Positions 37,868-50,160 of a DNA stretch of 64,000 nucleotides are shown here, one piece after another; position 1 is the stretch's first letter, and every line of letters begins with the position of its first letter. The position numbers and the translations under genes are program-made. Source of the DNA: Eudromia elegans (taxonomy: Eukaryota > Chordata > Aves > Tinamiformes > Tinamidae); assembly GCA_003342815.1 (NCBI GenBank), contig PTEX01000055.1:1178001-1242000 (forward strand), written 5' to 3'. The notes beneath the pieces are model-generated. The model saw only the letters and a list, made by a program, of their open reading frames with translations. It ran no database searches and was not told the origin of the DNA.

Positions 37868-38641
37868 CCCATGCCTGTCAGTGAAATCCTCCCACACTCC
37901 TCTCCAGGCTGCCTTCCTGCTGAGGAGAAACTGAGTCCCCGGGGAATTAGGCTGACTCTCTGTAACAGCTGAAAAGAGACGCTGACAGGGGGAACACTGA
38001 AAATGTAGAAAACTTACCAGCACTCCTACCTATCATAAAAATAAACCTGTAGGGGATTTAAAGGAACGCAGGAGCAAAAGGAGATTCTAGACAATAATGT
38101 CAGCGCTATCACCTAAGGAAGCAGACTAGGTCTGGTCATCTCAGGACCTTCTCCTGCCTCTGACACAGACTTCACACGGCTTTGCCTGAGTCCCTTGGGG
38201 CTGGGGTATCTCAAAGACACTGATACTCTGACGCACAGCACGTGAATGGCGACCTGTTATGTGCTTGCTGCCTGGAACCTGCAGCTCTGCGTCAGGCAGT
38301 CAGGCTCCACAAACAGGACACGAGGAAAAACCGACTCTCAAGATGGGCTCAGCTTAAATTTCAGAAACGCCGAGTATTCAGAAATGTAACTTGCCTTTCA
38401 AAATTTAACGCTGTATTCTCAATACATTAGTACATTAGTTTTTGTATTGGCAAAACAGGAACTGTGACCACCTTGTGAGTGTTCCAACCGCACGTCATTT
38501 GCACTTTCTCAAGATCCACCTTAGAAACAGGTCTGTGAGTACAATGCGCCTCTATAATTACGCATGGGAAACATACCTTTAAAAGAGACAAAGAGGCCAG
38601 AGAAAGAGAAGGATCCTGTCATGAGTAGCTGTAAATATCAA

Positions 38642-38685
38642 TGCCTTAGACTGTTTGCCTCTCTGCCTTAGACTATTTGCCTCTC
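38642..38685 (+). repeat. Perfect-length two-copy 22-bp tandem duplication
   Basis: TGCCTTAGACTGTTTGCCTC plus TC is followed directly by the same 22 bp with one change (G to A). It lies in intron 8 about 270 bp from exon 8, and the near identity suggests it is recent. Confidence 0.95.
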
Positions 38686-38899
38686 TGATGTTTTAGAGAG
38701 CTTGTTTACTGCAGTAGTCCAAAGCTGAAAAGCTGTGGCAGATAGCAGATGTACCAATTAATAACCTGTCAAGGCTGATGGATAGAAGGAAAAAAAAAAA
38801 TGTCATGTATCTCTCCCGCGTGCTTTTCTCCCCACATTCCAGGTGACCGGGGGTCACGAGACACACGCTGCCTCCCCGGAGAAAGCTGGGACTGTCTCA

Positions 38900-39042
<143 letters not shown>

Positions 39043-40429
39043 TTAGAGCCCCCTGTCAGCGCTGTTTCGGTGTAAGATGCATAGATACAGAGAGGCTGCA
39101 ATACGCAGATTACATTAGAGAAAGAAGATTAGAAAGATTAGCCGTGGTTCTGCTGGCATAAGGAGGCTGGAAACCATCTATCAAATAATCCTTGCACATT
39201 TCTGAGCACACCACCAAGAGCAGTCAGAAAGGTTGTGTTCTGTATATTCCAGCCGTTTTCCCTAAGGGCTGCACACCAAAAGCAAGACGAAAACTGTAGC
39301 ACTGTCTGCCAGGTATCACCAGCCCCTTAGTGTAAGCCAACAAGCTTGTTAAAAGAGGATCTCACATCAAAACCTTGGAGCTACCCAAAGCTGAATTCCG
39401 ATTCGCATGCCAGCTTTGGACTCATTTCTAAGTGTAATGCAGGTTTTTGCTGATTCCCTGAAGGACTTCACAGACTCTGCAGGCCTCACAGATCACTTTT
39501 CTTTTGGCTGTCACAAATACAACCCACGGCACGAATGAACAGTTGTCACCCATTGATGTAACACACAAACCAACTACATAGGCAGGGGAGAGATTTGCCA
39601 AATTTAGCATTAAATTAAGCTTGATTGTTACAGACATTCACATCTCTACAGGCCAACAAGAAAAAATACGTCTCTCGATGCCAGACAGTTTAGTGACCTG
39701 TGAGGCTGTGATGAAATCACAGTTCCTAGTGATGAAATCCTAGGGTATTACTCACTTCAGCAGACTACTACACTCATTTCTGGCAAGGAATAAAAGCGCA
39801 GACCTGTGAAAGCAGTCTGGGCTTTATTTTTCTTACCGTATATTGAGAATTTGCTTGTGTACCAAAAAAACCTGTAGAATACTGCTTCCATAAAAAGAAT
39901 TAAAAATATATTTCTCCCTCATATTCGCTCTCAAATTTCTTCACGTGGGAGGAAGTTAGATTTTTATCAGCCTGCTTTTCTGATGACAGATTATGGAAAA
40001 GTTCTCTTTCACCCTTATTGTATGTTATTAAAAGCATGCAATTAATTTGGAGATGGTTGTCAGGATATCTCCATCAGCAGTGTGACTTCACTCACTCAGG
40101 CACGGCTTAAACTCACAACTTATGCTGGCGAAGATGTGTTTGGGATACAAAATGGGGGAAAAAACCTCTTTCTATCTGTAAACAGAGAAACTGCAAAGGC
40201 TATACAGCCACACAGACACAGTTATATTAGTACGAGGCTAACGGTATGGCTTTCTCTACTTAGGGAATGGATTTAAACGTTGTCTAAAACAACATGCTGC
40301 TCATAAATTCTCTATTGCCATTCAAAAGAGATACAGGTAGATGGTTCTATCAATATAACTATATCAGTTAACCCTTTAAAGGCAGCCAAGGTTTAGGAAT
40401 AAAGTAAGAAACATTTATTAGCACCTTTT

Positions 40430-41330
40430 TTCTTACTAATACTACTGTTTCTTCTCATTTAATAAAAATTGATCTCCTGATAGCCTTCTCCCTGTCCATC
40501 TCTTCTTTCCCTCACTCACCAGAATATTCACGCATTTGAATGCGAGTGCCGCTTCTGGGGTTGATTTTCCTTCTTCTGGGCCCATTTTGCATCACCTTAA
40601 TTCTTCCCTCCTCACTTCCGTCCATGCTCAAGCTTCCACCTTTTCATTCAACTTCTCAGTGTACATACAGTCATCATTGCTGCCTTCACCACTGAATCAC
40701 TTCTATGCAGCATTTTTAGTCTATTTTCACTGGCTTTTACATGTCCATCCTTAGGCACATTGAAACCCTCAGTGCATCAGCTGCTCTGCCTCTCTTAACT
40801 CCTTGGACTGAGCCCAGAGCTGTGAACTTCTCTGTGCTTCCTTTCAGAAGAGACCACATAAAACATGGATTCTGTTCCTTATCCTCAGGACCTTAGGTAA
40901 TTACTGACGCTTTTTCTTTATGCAAGTTTCACTGAAAAATTATACATTGATTGTACATTACTATAGGTATGTTAATCTTTGATAGATATTAGCTGCTTAC
41001 CATCAGCTAAACTGCCCCTTACCTCCCTCTGCTTTTTATAATCTTTACAGCTTCTCCCTCCACCATCCATTTTTTTCTTCCTCTCTCATTTCATTCACTG
41101 CACCATAAGCATCATATACAAGCATTTACTTGTCTGGTTCCTTGCATAGCCAGAACTCTTTCTCTTTTTGTTCTCTTTGAAATCCTATTTCCCTAATGCC
41201 TATTTCTCCCAGAAATCCATCTGATTTTGCTCTCCTCATATACAATTTATATGATCTCCCAAATGTGAAGTGTTCACATATATCGTCTTTATCTCTCACG
41301 TAAGAGACTATAGACACCCTGGAGTCAATA
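40430..41330 (+). other. T/C-rich intronic stretch
   Basis: Nearly 900 bp is again pyrimidine-rich on the plus strand, similar in character to 37.42-37.87 kb, with CTTCC, CTCTC and TTCTTC motifs. No gene or repeat family was recognised. Confidence 0.5.
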
Positions 41331-42091
41331 GTTCTTTCCTTTTAAAAAGTTAAAAGTATGACGTAATATATGTACATTTATTAGTAGTGTTACTGCATGT
41401 CTGGTACTATCTTCAACAGAATATTTTCTGCAATCTATTTTCCAGAGATTTGCCTAATCCAGTTTTCAATCTTTTAATTCTCTAGACTTTCACTGGACCG
41501 TGAGAGCTGATTAAGTAAGTACAGACTTCCTGAAGTCACTGGGAAAACAAGGAAGAGGTGCAGCATAGAAATGATGTCACTGTTGTCAGGCAGCCTTAGA
41601 AAAGCCGCTAAATATTATCTTTATATTGAAACATATTAGTAATGAATAGTATACTCTTTGTAAGAAGTCCTTTTGGTCCCTTCAGGTCTTCATATTGCAG
41701 AAGCAAATAAATTAAAAAATATCTTTTAGGAAAAATATAAGAACAATGAGGAAATATAGAAAAAATAAAATAAGATCAAAACATCTTTCTCTCAGCATAT
41801 TTTTGGATGTATTTATCATACTTCCTATGTCTACTTCAATTTCTTCTGTTCTCTAAGCAGACCTTTATCAAACACACTCCAACACTGTGACCTATTTTCA
41901 CCAGCTATCTGGTGGCTTCTAAGAAGCCTTGGGTGATGTCAAATTCTTGCACTGTGACTTTGGACAAAGGTTGTAGACAAGTAGTCAGACAAGCAAACAA
42001 AAAGAAAAGAGATCAAAAATACCTGTTTAGCTGAAAAGCACTAAGAGTGTTTTGCCACCTCACCCACACAAACACTCATATATCTGCCAAC

Positions 42092-42112
42092 ATATATATA
42101 TATATATATATG
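42092..42112 (+). repeat. AT dinucleotide microsatellite
   Basis: A run of about ten AT units, flanked by CA-rich sequence (ACACAAACAC before, GCAAACACACACAGG after). Confidence 0.95.
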
Positions 42113-44268
42113 CAAACACACACAGGTATTTGAAAACTACTACAAGTTAAGCACAGTATCCACTGGGTTCACAGACAAACTTTGTACACCAAAGCATAAA
42201 AGACAAAATAAAGTGTATTTAAGTTTCTGATGTACAGCCTGCACTAGCCACACAAAACAAATACTCTGCATTTTACAGATTTTTGCTACGTTATGTAGGA
42301 TGCTTTGAGATTAGTTATTATGCTCTCTATAGCAAAGAAGCCATTATATTCCATAGACCAAACAATTATCAAAAGTTTTCATTTTCCTGTTCCTACTCAA
42401 TGATCACTCGGAAAAATACAGGCTGTTATGAAATTTCCACACATATACACCAAAGCATAGCAATATTTAAATAAATAAATCAATAAAAATTAAATACTAG
42501 AGTAATAAAAGGCAGTGATGCAAAAGCATGAACAATTGCCTTTAATCAGAAGCCAAAACTCTGGGTTGAAGGCATCTGCAGACTGATAAAATGACAGCTA
42601 AAGCTTTTATTAGTTCCCTTTTTCTGAGGAAATTCAAACCTAAGTGTTTCATATGTTTTTGGCTACAGCGACTGTTACAGGTTTTTGTCTGCTGTTTAGG
42701 CACAATGAGAAGTAATGAGTATGAAACTGGGGCAGATATTCACTTCTTTTATACCACATTTTCTCTCTACTGACCTCAAAAAAATAACATCTATAAAACT
42801 AGTGAGGTGGCATAAGAAAGAGGCCCAAAAGTCATACGTAGGAAACTAATGTATGAATGGATAATACCAAGTTCACAGCATCAGTAGCTCTAAAATCTCA
42901 CTGTAAGACCTTTGCTTCCATTTAAAATTTTCTATCATATCCCAGATTATTTGTTCTGGTAATTTCCTTTGTTGCTTGATTCCCACTTCACATTAGTAAT
43001 TTAATCCGAATGCTAATATAGGAAAGCTACATTTACGATTCAAGTGTACATTTAAAATTACAGAAATTTGCAACTGCTAGGCCTTATCTTTCTCCATAAA
43101 AGACAGATGAAGAAGTAATGTCTCCGAACATCATAAATCCTCTGAGCTGAATTTCTCTGTACACACATTTTCAGCTACACTTATAATTAAACTATGATTC
43201 CAACCACTACCAATTTAATTACACAAATTGTCACATATTTTTTTCTCAGACAGAATTAGCTTCTGCTTTTGTTTTTACTTAAAATTAATTCTTTGTATGA
43301 CTTATGTTCTCCAGTGAACAGCCAAAGCAAAAATTAAATCAACTCTTTAATATTGCATAAAATGGAAAAAAATGCAACTGAAAAGCCTGAATACAAATAA
43401 CCGAGAGGCAATGCAAGTGTCAGGGTGCTGGGGGTAGATGCAGTAGAAGAATGTTGCTTCCCAAATTCTGCGCCAAACGGAAAGGCATGTTGGTCATAAA
43501 TATATTTTTTACTGTGGGGGCTGAATTCTCTCCTCAGATATAGTATCTTCAGAAACACCTTGCAGTTACAGACAATTCTACCTGCACTGTTAGATTGAAT
43601 ATTATAGCTTATTTTCTAGCAACGATATGTAGCAGTTTTTCTTGCCTTGCCTTCCATCTTTCCCCTAAAAGTATATATGGATAAGATTCACTTCACTGAA
43701 CCTCAGCATCTAAAAATTAGTTATCTAGAACTAATATAGTGCTGTCATGTTTCCTTTATAGTCAATGAAGGGGAATACGCATCCTCATAGAGTGATTCCT
43801 CTTGTCTGCAATAGATCCTTTCATTGGGTCTATTTCTCTCCATTAACTATAGAGTCTAAGGTGGCTAGAGAAGATATACACAACTAACTTTTAAAGTTAG
43901 ATGAAATCAATTTCACCAAGTACCTGCAATCCAACAAGTCATTTATGCATATGCTTCTCTTATATGCTTAAAGTGTCCCTCTTAGGTTTAGCCTCTTGCA
44001 AATGGAGCACTTGCATTATGAACATGGCATAAATTTCACTTCTACTCGCTTATAATTTATGTCTGCACCAACCCTTGTTAATTCTGAAAAGTACATACCC
44101 TTTAGTGAGTGCTGAACATAACCATATATGAATATCTATCAGTGTCCTTCAAAGGATTTCTTTGCTCAGTTAACTAATTGCCAGGCCAAACTTGCAGCTG
44201 GATAATGTTTCAGATATATGAGAATAACCTGTTATTTCATGCCTAGAAAATTAATGGATAAGTGTCTC

Positions 44269-44286
44269 TTTTTTTTTTTTTTTTTT
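44269..44286 (+). repeat. T18 homopolymer
   Basis: An uninterrupted T run in intron 7. No recognisable retroelement adjoins it on either side. Confidence 0.95.
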
Positions 44287-44610
44287 CCTGATTCGTTTAA
44301 GTAATATTACTTGAATTGAGTACAGATATGGAAAATGTTTCGTGTTAGAAGCAACCCACAAAATATATAAATATTTGGAAATACTGTCCAGTAATGGCAG
44401 TATTTGCAATATGGCAACAAAGTGGTGACCAGAAAGGAGGGCCAGCACCACAGTGTGTGTGATAAAGAAGGACCAGTAACTGGGAGCAAAGAATAAGGAG
44501 CCAAGTCAGACTTCCACAAAACACTCAAGCCTGAGCTGGTTGGGAATTCGATAATTAGCAAGTGTGTGTTCCCTTTCACATGACCCCAGCCTCTTCCAAA
44601 CTGGTTATGA

Positions 44611-44655
44611 ATTGCAGTAGTGGTAGTGGTATAAAATTGCAGTAATGGTATAAAA
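44611..44655 (+). repeat. Imperfect two-copy 25-bp tandem duplication
   Basis: ATTGCAGTAGTGGTAGTGGT with ATAAA is followed by ATTGCAGTAATGGTATAAAA. The second copy lacks one TGGTAG unit. Confidence 0.85.
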
Positions 44656-47600
44656 AAATACAACTTTATGCTGTTTATGCTCTACCAGTGAATGACAGCC
44701 CCGTGTTGGTGACAGTGCAATCCCTTTTAAGGGAACAGACAATGATTTTGAAGTAGTAAATGACTTCATTTTATTTGTGCTAATTAAATGCTTTGATGAT
44801 TCAGGTGACCTTTTCTCATTCTCAGTGCTAGGGGAACTCAAATAAAGGGAAAAATAAGAAGAGCATATGGCTTACACAAATATTTTATTGAAAAGCAAAA
44901 CAGCTACTAGGAACAATAGCAAGTATATAATTTACACGGCATGAGCACATAAACCAAACTCTGGCATATTGCTTGGGCTGAAAGTTGTAGAAATATCTTC
45001 TCAAAGATCCCACAAGAGGGTATCATTATAACTACTGTTACCTTTTTATTGCAATCTTAACCAGCAATAGTTTTGTAAATAGTTTAGCAGATTATTGAGA
45101 TTTTTTACTTTTTTACTTACGAATTTTGTAATGCAACCAAATCTCATGTGCCACCAGTTTGTGGATCTACACTGTACTTACAGATATCATTCTTTGAAGA
45201 GGAAAAGCTTATTTTTTAAGGGATGAACAGTGACAAAATCGTTCTGTGAATAAATTGGTCACCTCAATGCTAAAAGCTACCATTTGCAACTCTTAAAACG
45301 CAGGTCTTAAATTTGCAAGTCTTAAAATTTTGTCCTTGCAAAGTCAACAGGCACATATTAGTCTGCAAAGCTCGGCTAGTGCTACATGAGAGGGGGCAAC
45401 AAACCATATTTGCAGGTGGCTTTCACATCCACAGGTCAACAATGTGAAGGTCTTCCCTGTACATCCTTAGAAGCGTCTTTTAAACTACAAATAATGGGCA
45501 CTGATGCAAAGTGGCATAGTTACTGTTAAGTGCACGGTGCTTTCATACGCTGACACCAGCAAAAGAATTAGTTTTATACACAGATTTGAATATTTTGTTA
45601 CAAAGAAATGTGCCAGGTTTTTGAAAGATCAAGTGTGGCTTACTGAACAGCTTATTCCACAACAGAAGTGTAGTTGCTCCTTTTTTAAATTTCAGAATTA
45701 AATATCCTTTCCTCTTGATTAATGCTCTTGTCAAACAGAATTATGGTCATTTTGCTATGTCTTGGCTAACTTCCAACAGTGAAAATTAGTAAAGTTTCAT
45801 ATCTTATTTTGGGATCCAATGGGCTAGTAAAAATAGTATTGAAGAAAGTGTCCTGAACACTTGACTAGCAGGACAGAATATCTGTTGGGCTCTGAGTTTA
45901 CCAGAGATGCTAGTTGCTCAACTGAACATGTTAAATTCCTTTTGCTATGTGCTTCCTAATTTCAAAATCAATTAGGGACACCGAAAGTATTTTTGCTCCC
46001 CTGCAGTACTTGTGTAATAATTCTGCAAAAGGAATGCATTAGACATAGAAAAGGTTCACATAAAGTGTGAGTATTCACAGCAAATAGAGCATCTCAGATG
46101 AATTACAGACAACTCTGCTGGGCTGGCTTTCTCACAGGGCGCACAGCTCTGGCCTTTGCTGTGCTGCTACTGACTGTTTGGTTTTTTTTTTAATGATGCT
46201 TATGAAGCCGAATGACCAAAACTAATGAACCACGTTAGCCATTTCCTACTCGGTTCTTTCATTTAATCTCTACAGCAGAAAGTATCAGCAGGAATATTGA
46301 CCTGACATTTTGGTTTAGGACCAGCTTGCTTGCTTGCTTTTTGCATAAGGCAATATTTAAAAGAGCCTTGAATAAATGCTGTTTTCTTCTCATTGGAATT
46401 CCACCCCGAATTACACTGGCTTGCACAGTGCCAGCGTGGCACTGCCTGTTGTTTCTGGCAGTATATGCTGCACTGCTATATGATGAACTATCCAAAGGGC
46501 CCCTCAGAGGAGAAGGGTTGTCTAAAAATATATCCAGCATGGCCCAAGAAATGCTGACTTCCTAGTGACCACGCCGTAGAACAAATTTATTTGACTTACA
46601 GATTCTACCGTCTGATTGTCCAATATTCTGGTTGAAATTATTGACTTTAATTCACTCAGGCAACTCCTGGAAAAGTTAGTTACTACAACATTTACGTAAC
46701 AAAATCTAACCCATGCCGTCCACCTGTAATGGGGAACTGAAGGGAGGCCTTCACTGCTCAAATACATTAGCTCCAGAGGGAGACCTAAAAAAAGGAGAAT
46801 TCCTTCCTTCTCTTCAGCTTACTGACTTATGTCAAACTGAAGTAAATCTTACAGGAACAATATCACTTCACTAGCAAAACTTATTAGAATCTTCATCACA
46901 TCAGTGAATTGGTACATCTGTAAGTCTAAGGCTCCTAACACACAGGTGAATTAGCTTCTTTAATTGAGATATAACAGAGCCCTTGTAAACTTCTTCTGGA
47001 ACACACAGTATCTCCTGCCACAGCAACTTTGCCAGTGGAAGGCTCATGGCAGGGATCTGGGCTGAAGCGAGCTCTTCACTGTTGGTATACTGGGTTTTTA
47101 GCTCAATCAGCTCAATTTCTGGAAGGTTTTCTCATCTTTTATTCAAAAAGTAGTTGAAATCTCCAAAGCAAACCCTGTTCTCACAAATTCCCACCTTCAT
47201 GCTGCTACTGGCCTTTGATGATGATCAGTCCTTTTGAGAAGGCAAGTGAGAGGTCGGCAGCTTTCAGCATGTGGTAGAGACTTCATAAGAGAGGAGATTG
47301 TCTTCATGGGGAAAACCCAACTACCACTGAATAAAAGTCAACACAAGACCAAAAAACTGTCAAAGTATTTCATTTGCCAGTTACTGAAGGCACGTCTTGA
47401 AAAGGCCATAATTTCTGAATGCCAGAATTAAACAGTTGCACTGCAGGAAGCATTAAAAGATTTCTAAGCTGAAATTAAAACAAAGTTCGTACAGCAGTTA
47501 TCCTACTCATAGGTTGCTAACAGATGCATATTACAAAGCCCAAGGTGAAAAGAATCAGGTATGCAGAACATATATATATATTTTTCTACATCTAAAAGTT

Positions 47601-48342
47601 GGAGTAAGAAAACCGTTCTTCTGTAATTCTGGGGATGAGAGATAAAACACACACTGCAGTAAATTCCCTTGTCACCCAAGCACTAATACTTTACCAAGTG
47701 AGGCTATCACGCAGACTAGGTAAGTAAAATAAGTTATTGTGCTGTAATGAAAGCTGTGGCCAGGTGTCAGGGCACAAACACAATTGTAAACACAATTCTG
47801 TAATTCTAATGACAAAATCTAGTATTAAAAGAAATTAAAATGCAATTTTTTCAAGGCTACTATTTATCCACGGACAAGGAAATCAATATGCTAAGCTCAC
47901 AAAACATCTGACAGAAAGAACAATTTGCACACGTGCAGGTCTTGCTCTCCTAGTCACACACGCACCACCACGCACAGATTTCCTGCTGGAGAATGGCCAA
48001 CTATATTCGGTGACCCGGAAACAGCAGCGCTTTCTTTTGCTGCTTTTGGATTTCTTTCTCTTTTTCTTTCCAGGTATATGATGTCACTCTGTACAAACAG
48101 TGCGTATAAAAAAAAGCAATTCCTTTAATCTGAGCAGCATTTATAGGAGTCCAACACAAGCCTTTCACTGAGACCTTAGACAAATATTTAAATTGCTACA
48201 TAAATGGCTCAGACTATAAGACAAGCTCAGGCTACTCTAAAAATAAATGTTCATGGACAATAAACCCATCCAAGCAAAAGAGAATTTTAAAAAGGTGTGG
48301 AATATATTATGTCTCACAGAAATGTACACATATAGCTGAACA

Positions 48343-48367
48343 AAGATCTCTTTTTCATAGAGATCTT
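48343..48367 (+). repeat. Short inverted repeat
   Basis: AAGATCTC and GAGATCTT are separated by nine bases, giving a small perfect hairpin in intron 7. It is not followed by a T run in either direction, and no role is evident. Confidence 0.7.
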
Positions 48368-49869
48368 ATGACAGAAAACCAGGTCCAGAATACTTAAGAA
48401 TGAAGCAACTGTCTAAAAGTGCCATGCACTCTCTTAATGGAGTTGAAATGTCAATTGTCACCTATTTAAAACATTTCTCTCCCTCTTCCTCAAGAGCAAT
48501 ACATTTAGGCACATTTTATCGCGCTCTGTGATGGAACATGGCAAAGTTCCACTTTTCACAAAACGAGGACAGTTCTGCATTTCACCTTAATCAGATCAAA
48601 TTAGGGCAGGTGGTAACCCTGCAGGCAACATAATTATGAAAAATGCCTGTGTTCAATACAAACTGTCCTTCCAATCCTGAAGTTTAATGGGACGTCATAG
48701 TACAATCTTTTTACATTTTACTGGCAGCTCAGCACATATAAGTCCACAGAGGGGGGTTATATGCTGCTCTGATTTTTGCCTCTGTTCTTCAATATTTACA
48801 CTGACAAAGGAGGCAGAGTTTGCCTCCGAGTGCAAATGCTGGCATGGGATTAAAACTAAAGTTAAACACAGGATAAAAGAAATTAAGTCACTCTCTACCC
48901 AGGACTAATTCTAATAACATTGTGCAAGACAGGCTAATCCTGTATTACTAACAGTGATTTGTGTTTCTGCTATAAAAAACCTGACAGGCGAGCTTAAATA
49001 AAGGAGTTCATGCTGCCTGTTTGTCTAACAAAAAGGACTGTAAAGATCAGAGAGGTTCCCCACAGATACAATGCAGAGAATTTTCCTGATTTTATATTTA
49101 CATACTGTCCCTATTCCTGAATAGATCACTTGCAATGAATAGCTGGTGAAACACATTCGAAATCAGCTGAAAATTTAATGCAAAATTCCATTCTCCATTA
49201 AAGGCATAATACAGCCAGGTTCATTTAGAATATTACTCCTCTGAAGACACCTCGAGCACTGCAATAACAAATGTTATATCAAAGATGCACTCAGCAACAA
49301 ATGCAATACGAGTCTCTGTGAGGCAATTTTTCAGTATGTCAGAATTATAATATAACTCCACGGAAAGAAATTAAGCAGCACCAGCTTGGGTTTCGGGATC
49401 ACTTTATTAGCAATGCAATGTTTTCTCATAAAGAACGCTTTGCTTTAGATCTGTCAATGAAGATCAAAGATGGCCCATCCATTTTTATGGAGCACAACTT
49501 ACTATTTGCCTATGAGACAAAAAAAAAGCACTTTAAGATTCATGTCTCTTTCTGCAGCATTTCAAAAATAAAAGATTGAGAGAAACAAAACAAATGCTGC
49601 ACATTCTTTTTTTGGTACCTTTGAAGTCCTGTCCGCTCAGATTAGTGATTGTTTTTTTCTTTGTTTCTTTATTTTTTTTTTTTTTGATCAAAAGTGATAA
49701 ACACAGAAACAGCTTTCCCAGAAATACCAGTTAAGGAGTAGGGAACGCTTTCTACCTGACAGAGGTGTATCTGCCCTTAAAAGCCTGCAGATTTCAGCAA
49801 AGTATTGGAAAGTGTTTTTCTCTGGGTAATCGTCACGTTGATACATGAATCAACGTAATTTTGTCCCTC

Positions 49870-50160
49870 CATTAGAAAGGAAACCCCCCTGTTGGTTTGC
49901 GCTTTGTGGCCACCCGGGTGCTGGAGGCCCTGTCCTTGCCCTGCGACGGCTGCAGCGCTTGCACCGTGCTCATGAATCTCCAAAGCTGCTACAATTAACC
50001 CCAAGCTCCAGGGCTGCACGAGGCTGGGAACACAAGGGAAACACACGGGAAGGGCCCACACAAGGGAACACAAGGGAAATGGACGTGCTGCAGTCTCCTG
50101 GGAAGGGGCAGAGCCGCGCAGCTCAGCACCATGCCATCCCTGACTCGTCTGGGCGCTGAA
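49870..50160. other. GC- and CpG-richer patch in intron 7
   Basis: Roughly 290 bp contains CACCCGGG, GCGACGGC and other CpG sites, plus the CACAAGGGAA repeat. A 149-codon minus frame and a 104-codon plus frame overlap it. Neither resembles a known protein. It could be a small regulatory CpG cluster or a decayed repeat. Confidence 0.35.
50026..50079 (+). repeat. CACAAGGGAA-type short repeat
   Basis: GGGAACACAAGGGAAA occurs exactly twice, 38 bp apart, with a related ACACACGGGAAGGG between the copies. It looks like a small decayed minisatellite inside a GC-rich patch. Confidence 0.8.

Larger units (their letters stand above)
41331..49869. other. AT-rich intron 7 sequence, mostly featureless
   Basis: Besides the AT array, the T18 run, the 25-bp duplication and the small hairpin, nothing was recognised. 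The 48.1-49.5 kb part has few simple repeats and could include conserved non-coding sequence; one sequence alone cannot show that. Confidence 0.45.

Noticed and set aside
37586-37972. 128-codon plus-strand frame rich in Pro, Ser and Phe.
   Set aside because: It reads through the pyrimidine block and the T20 run. Composition explains it.
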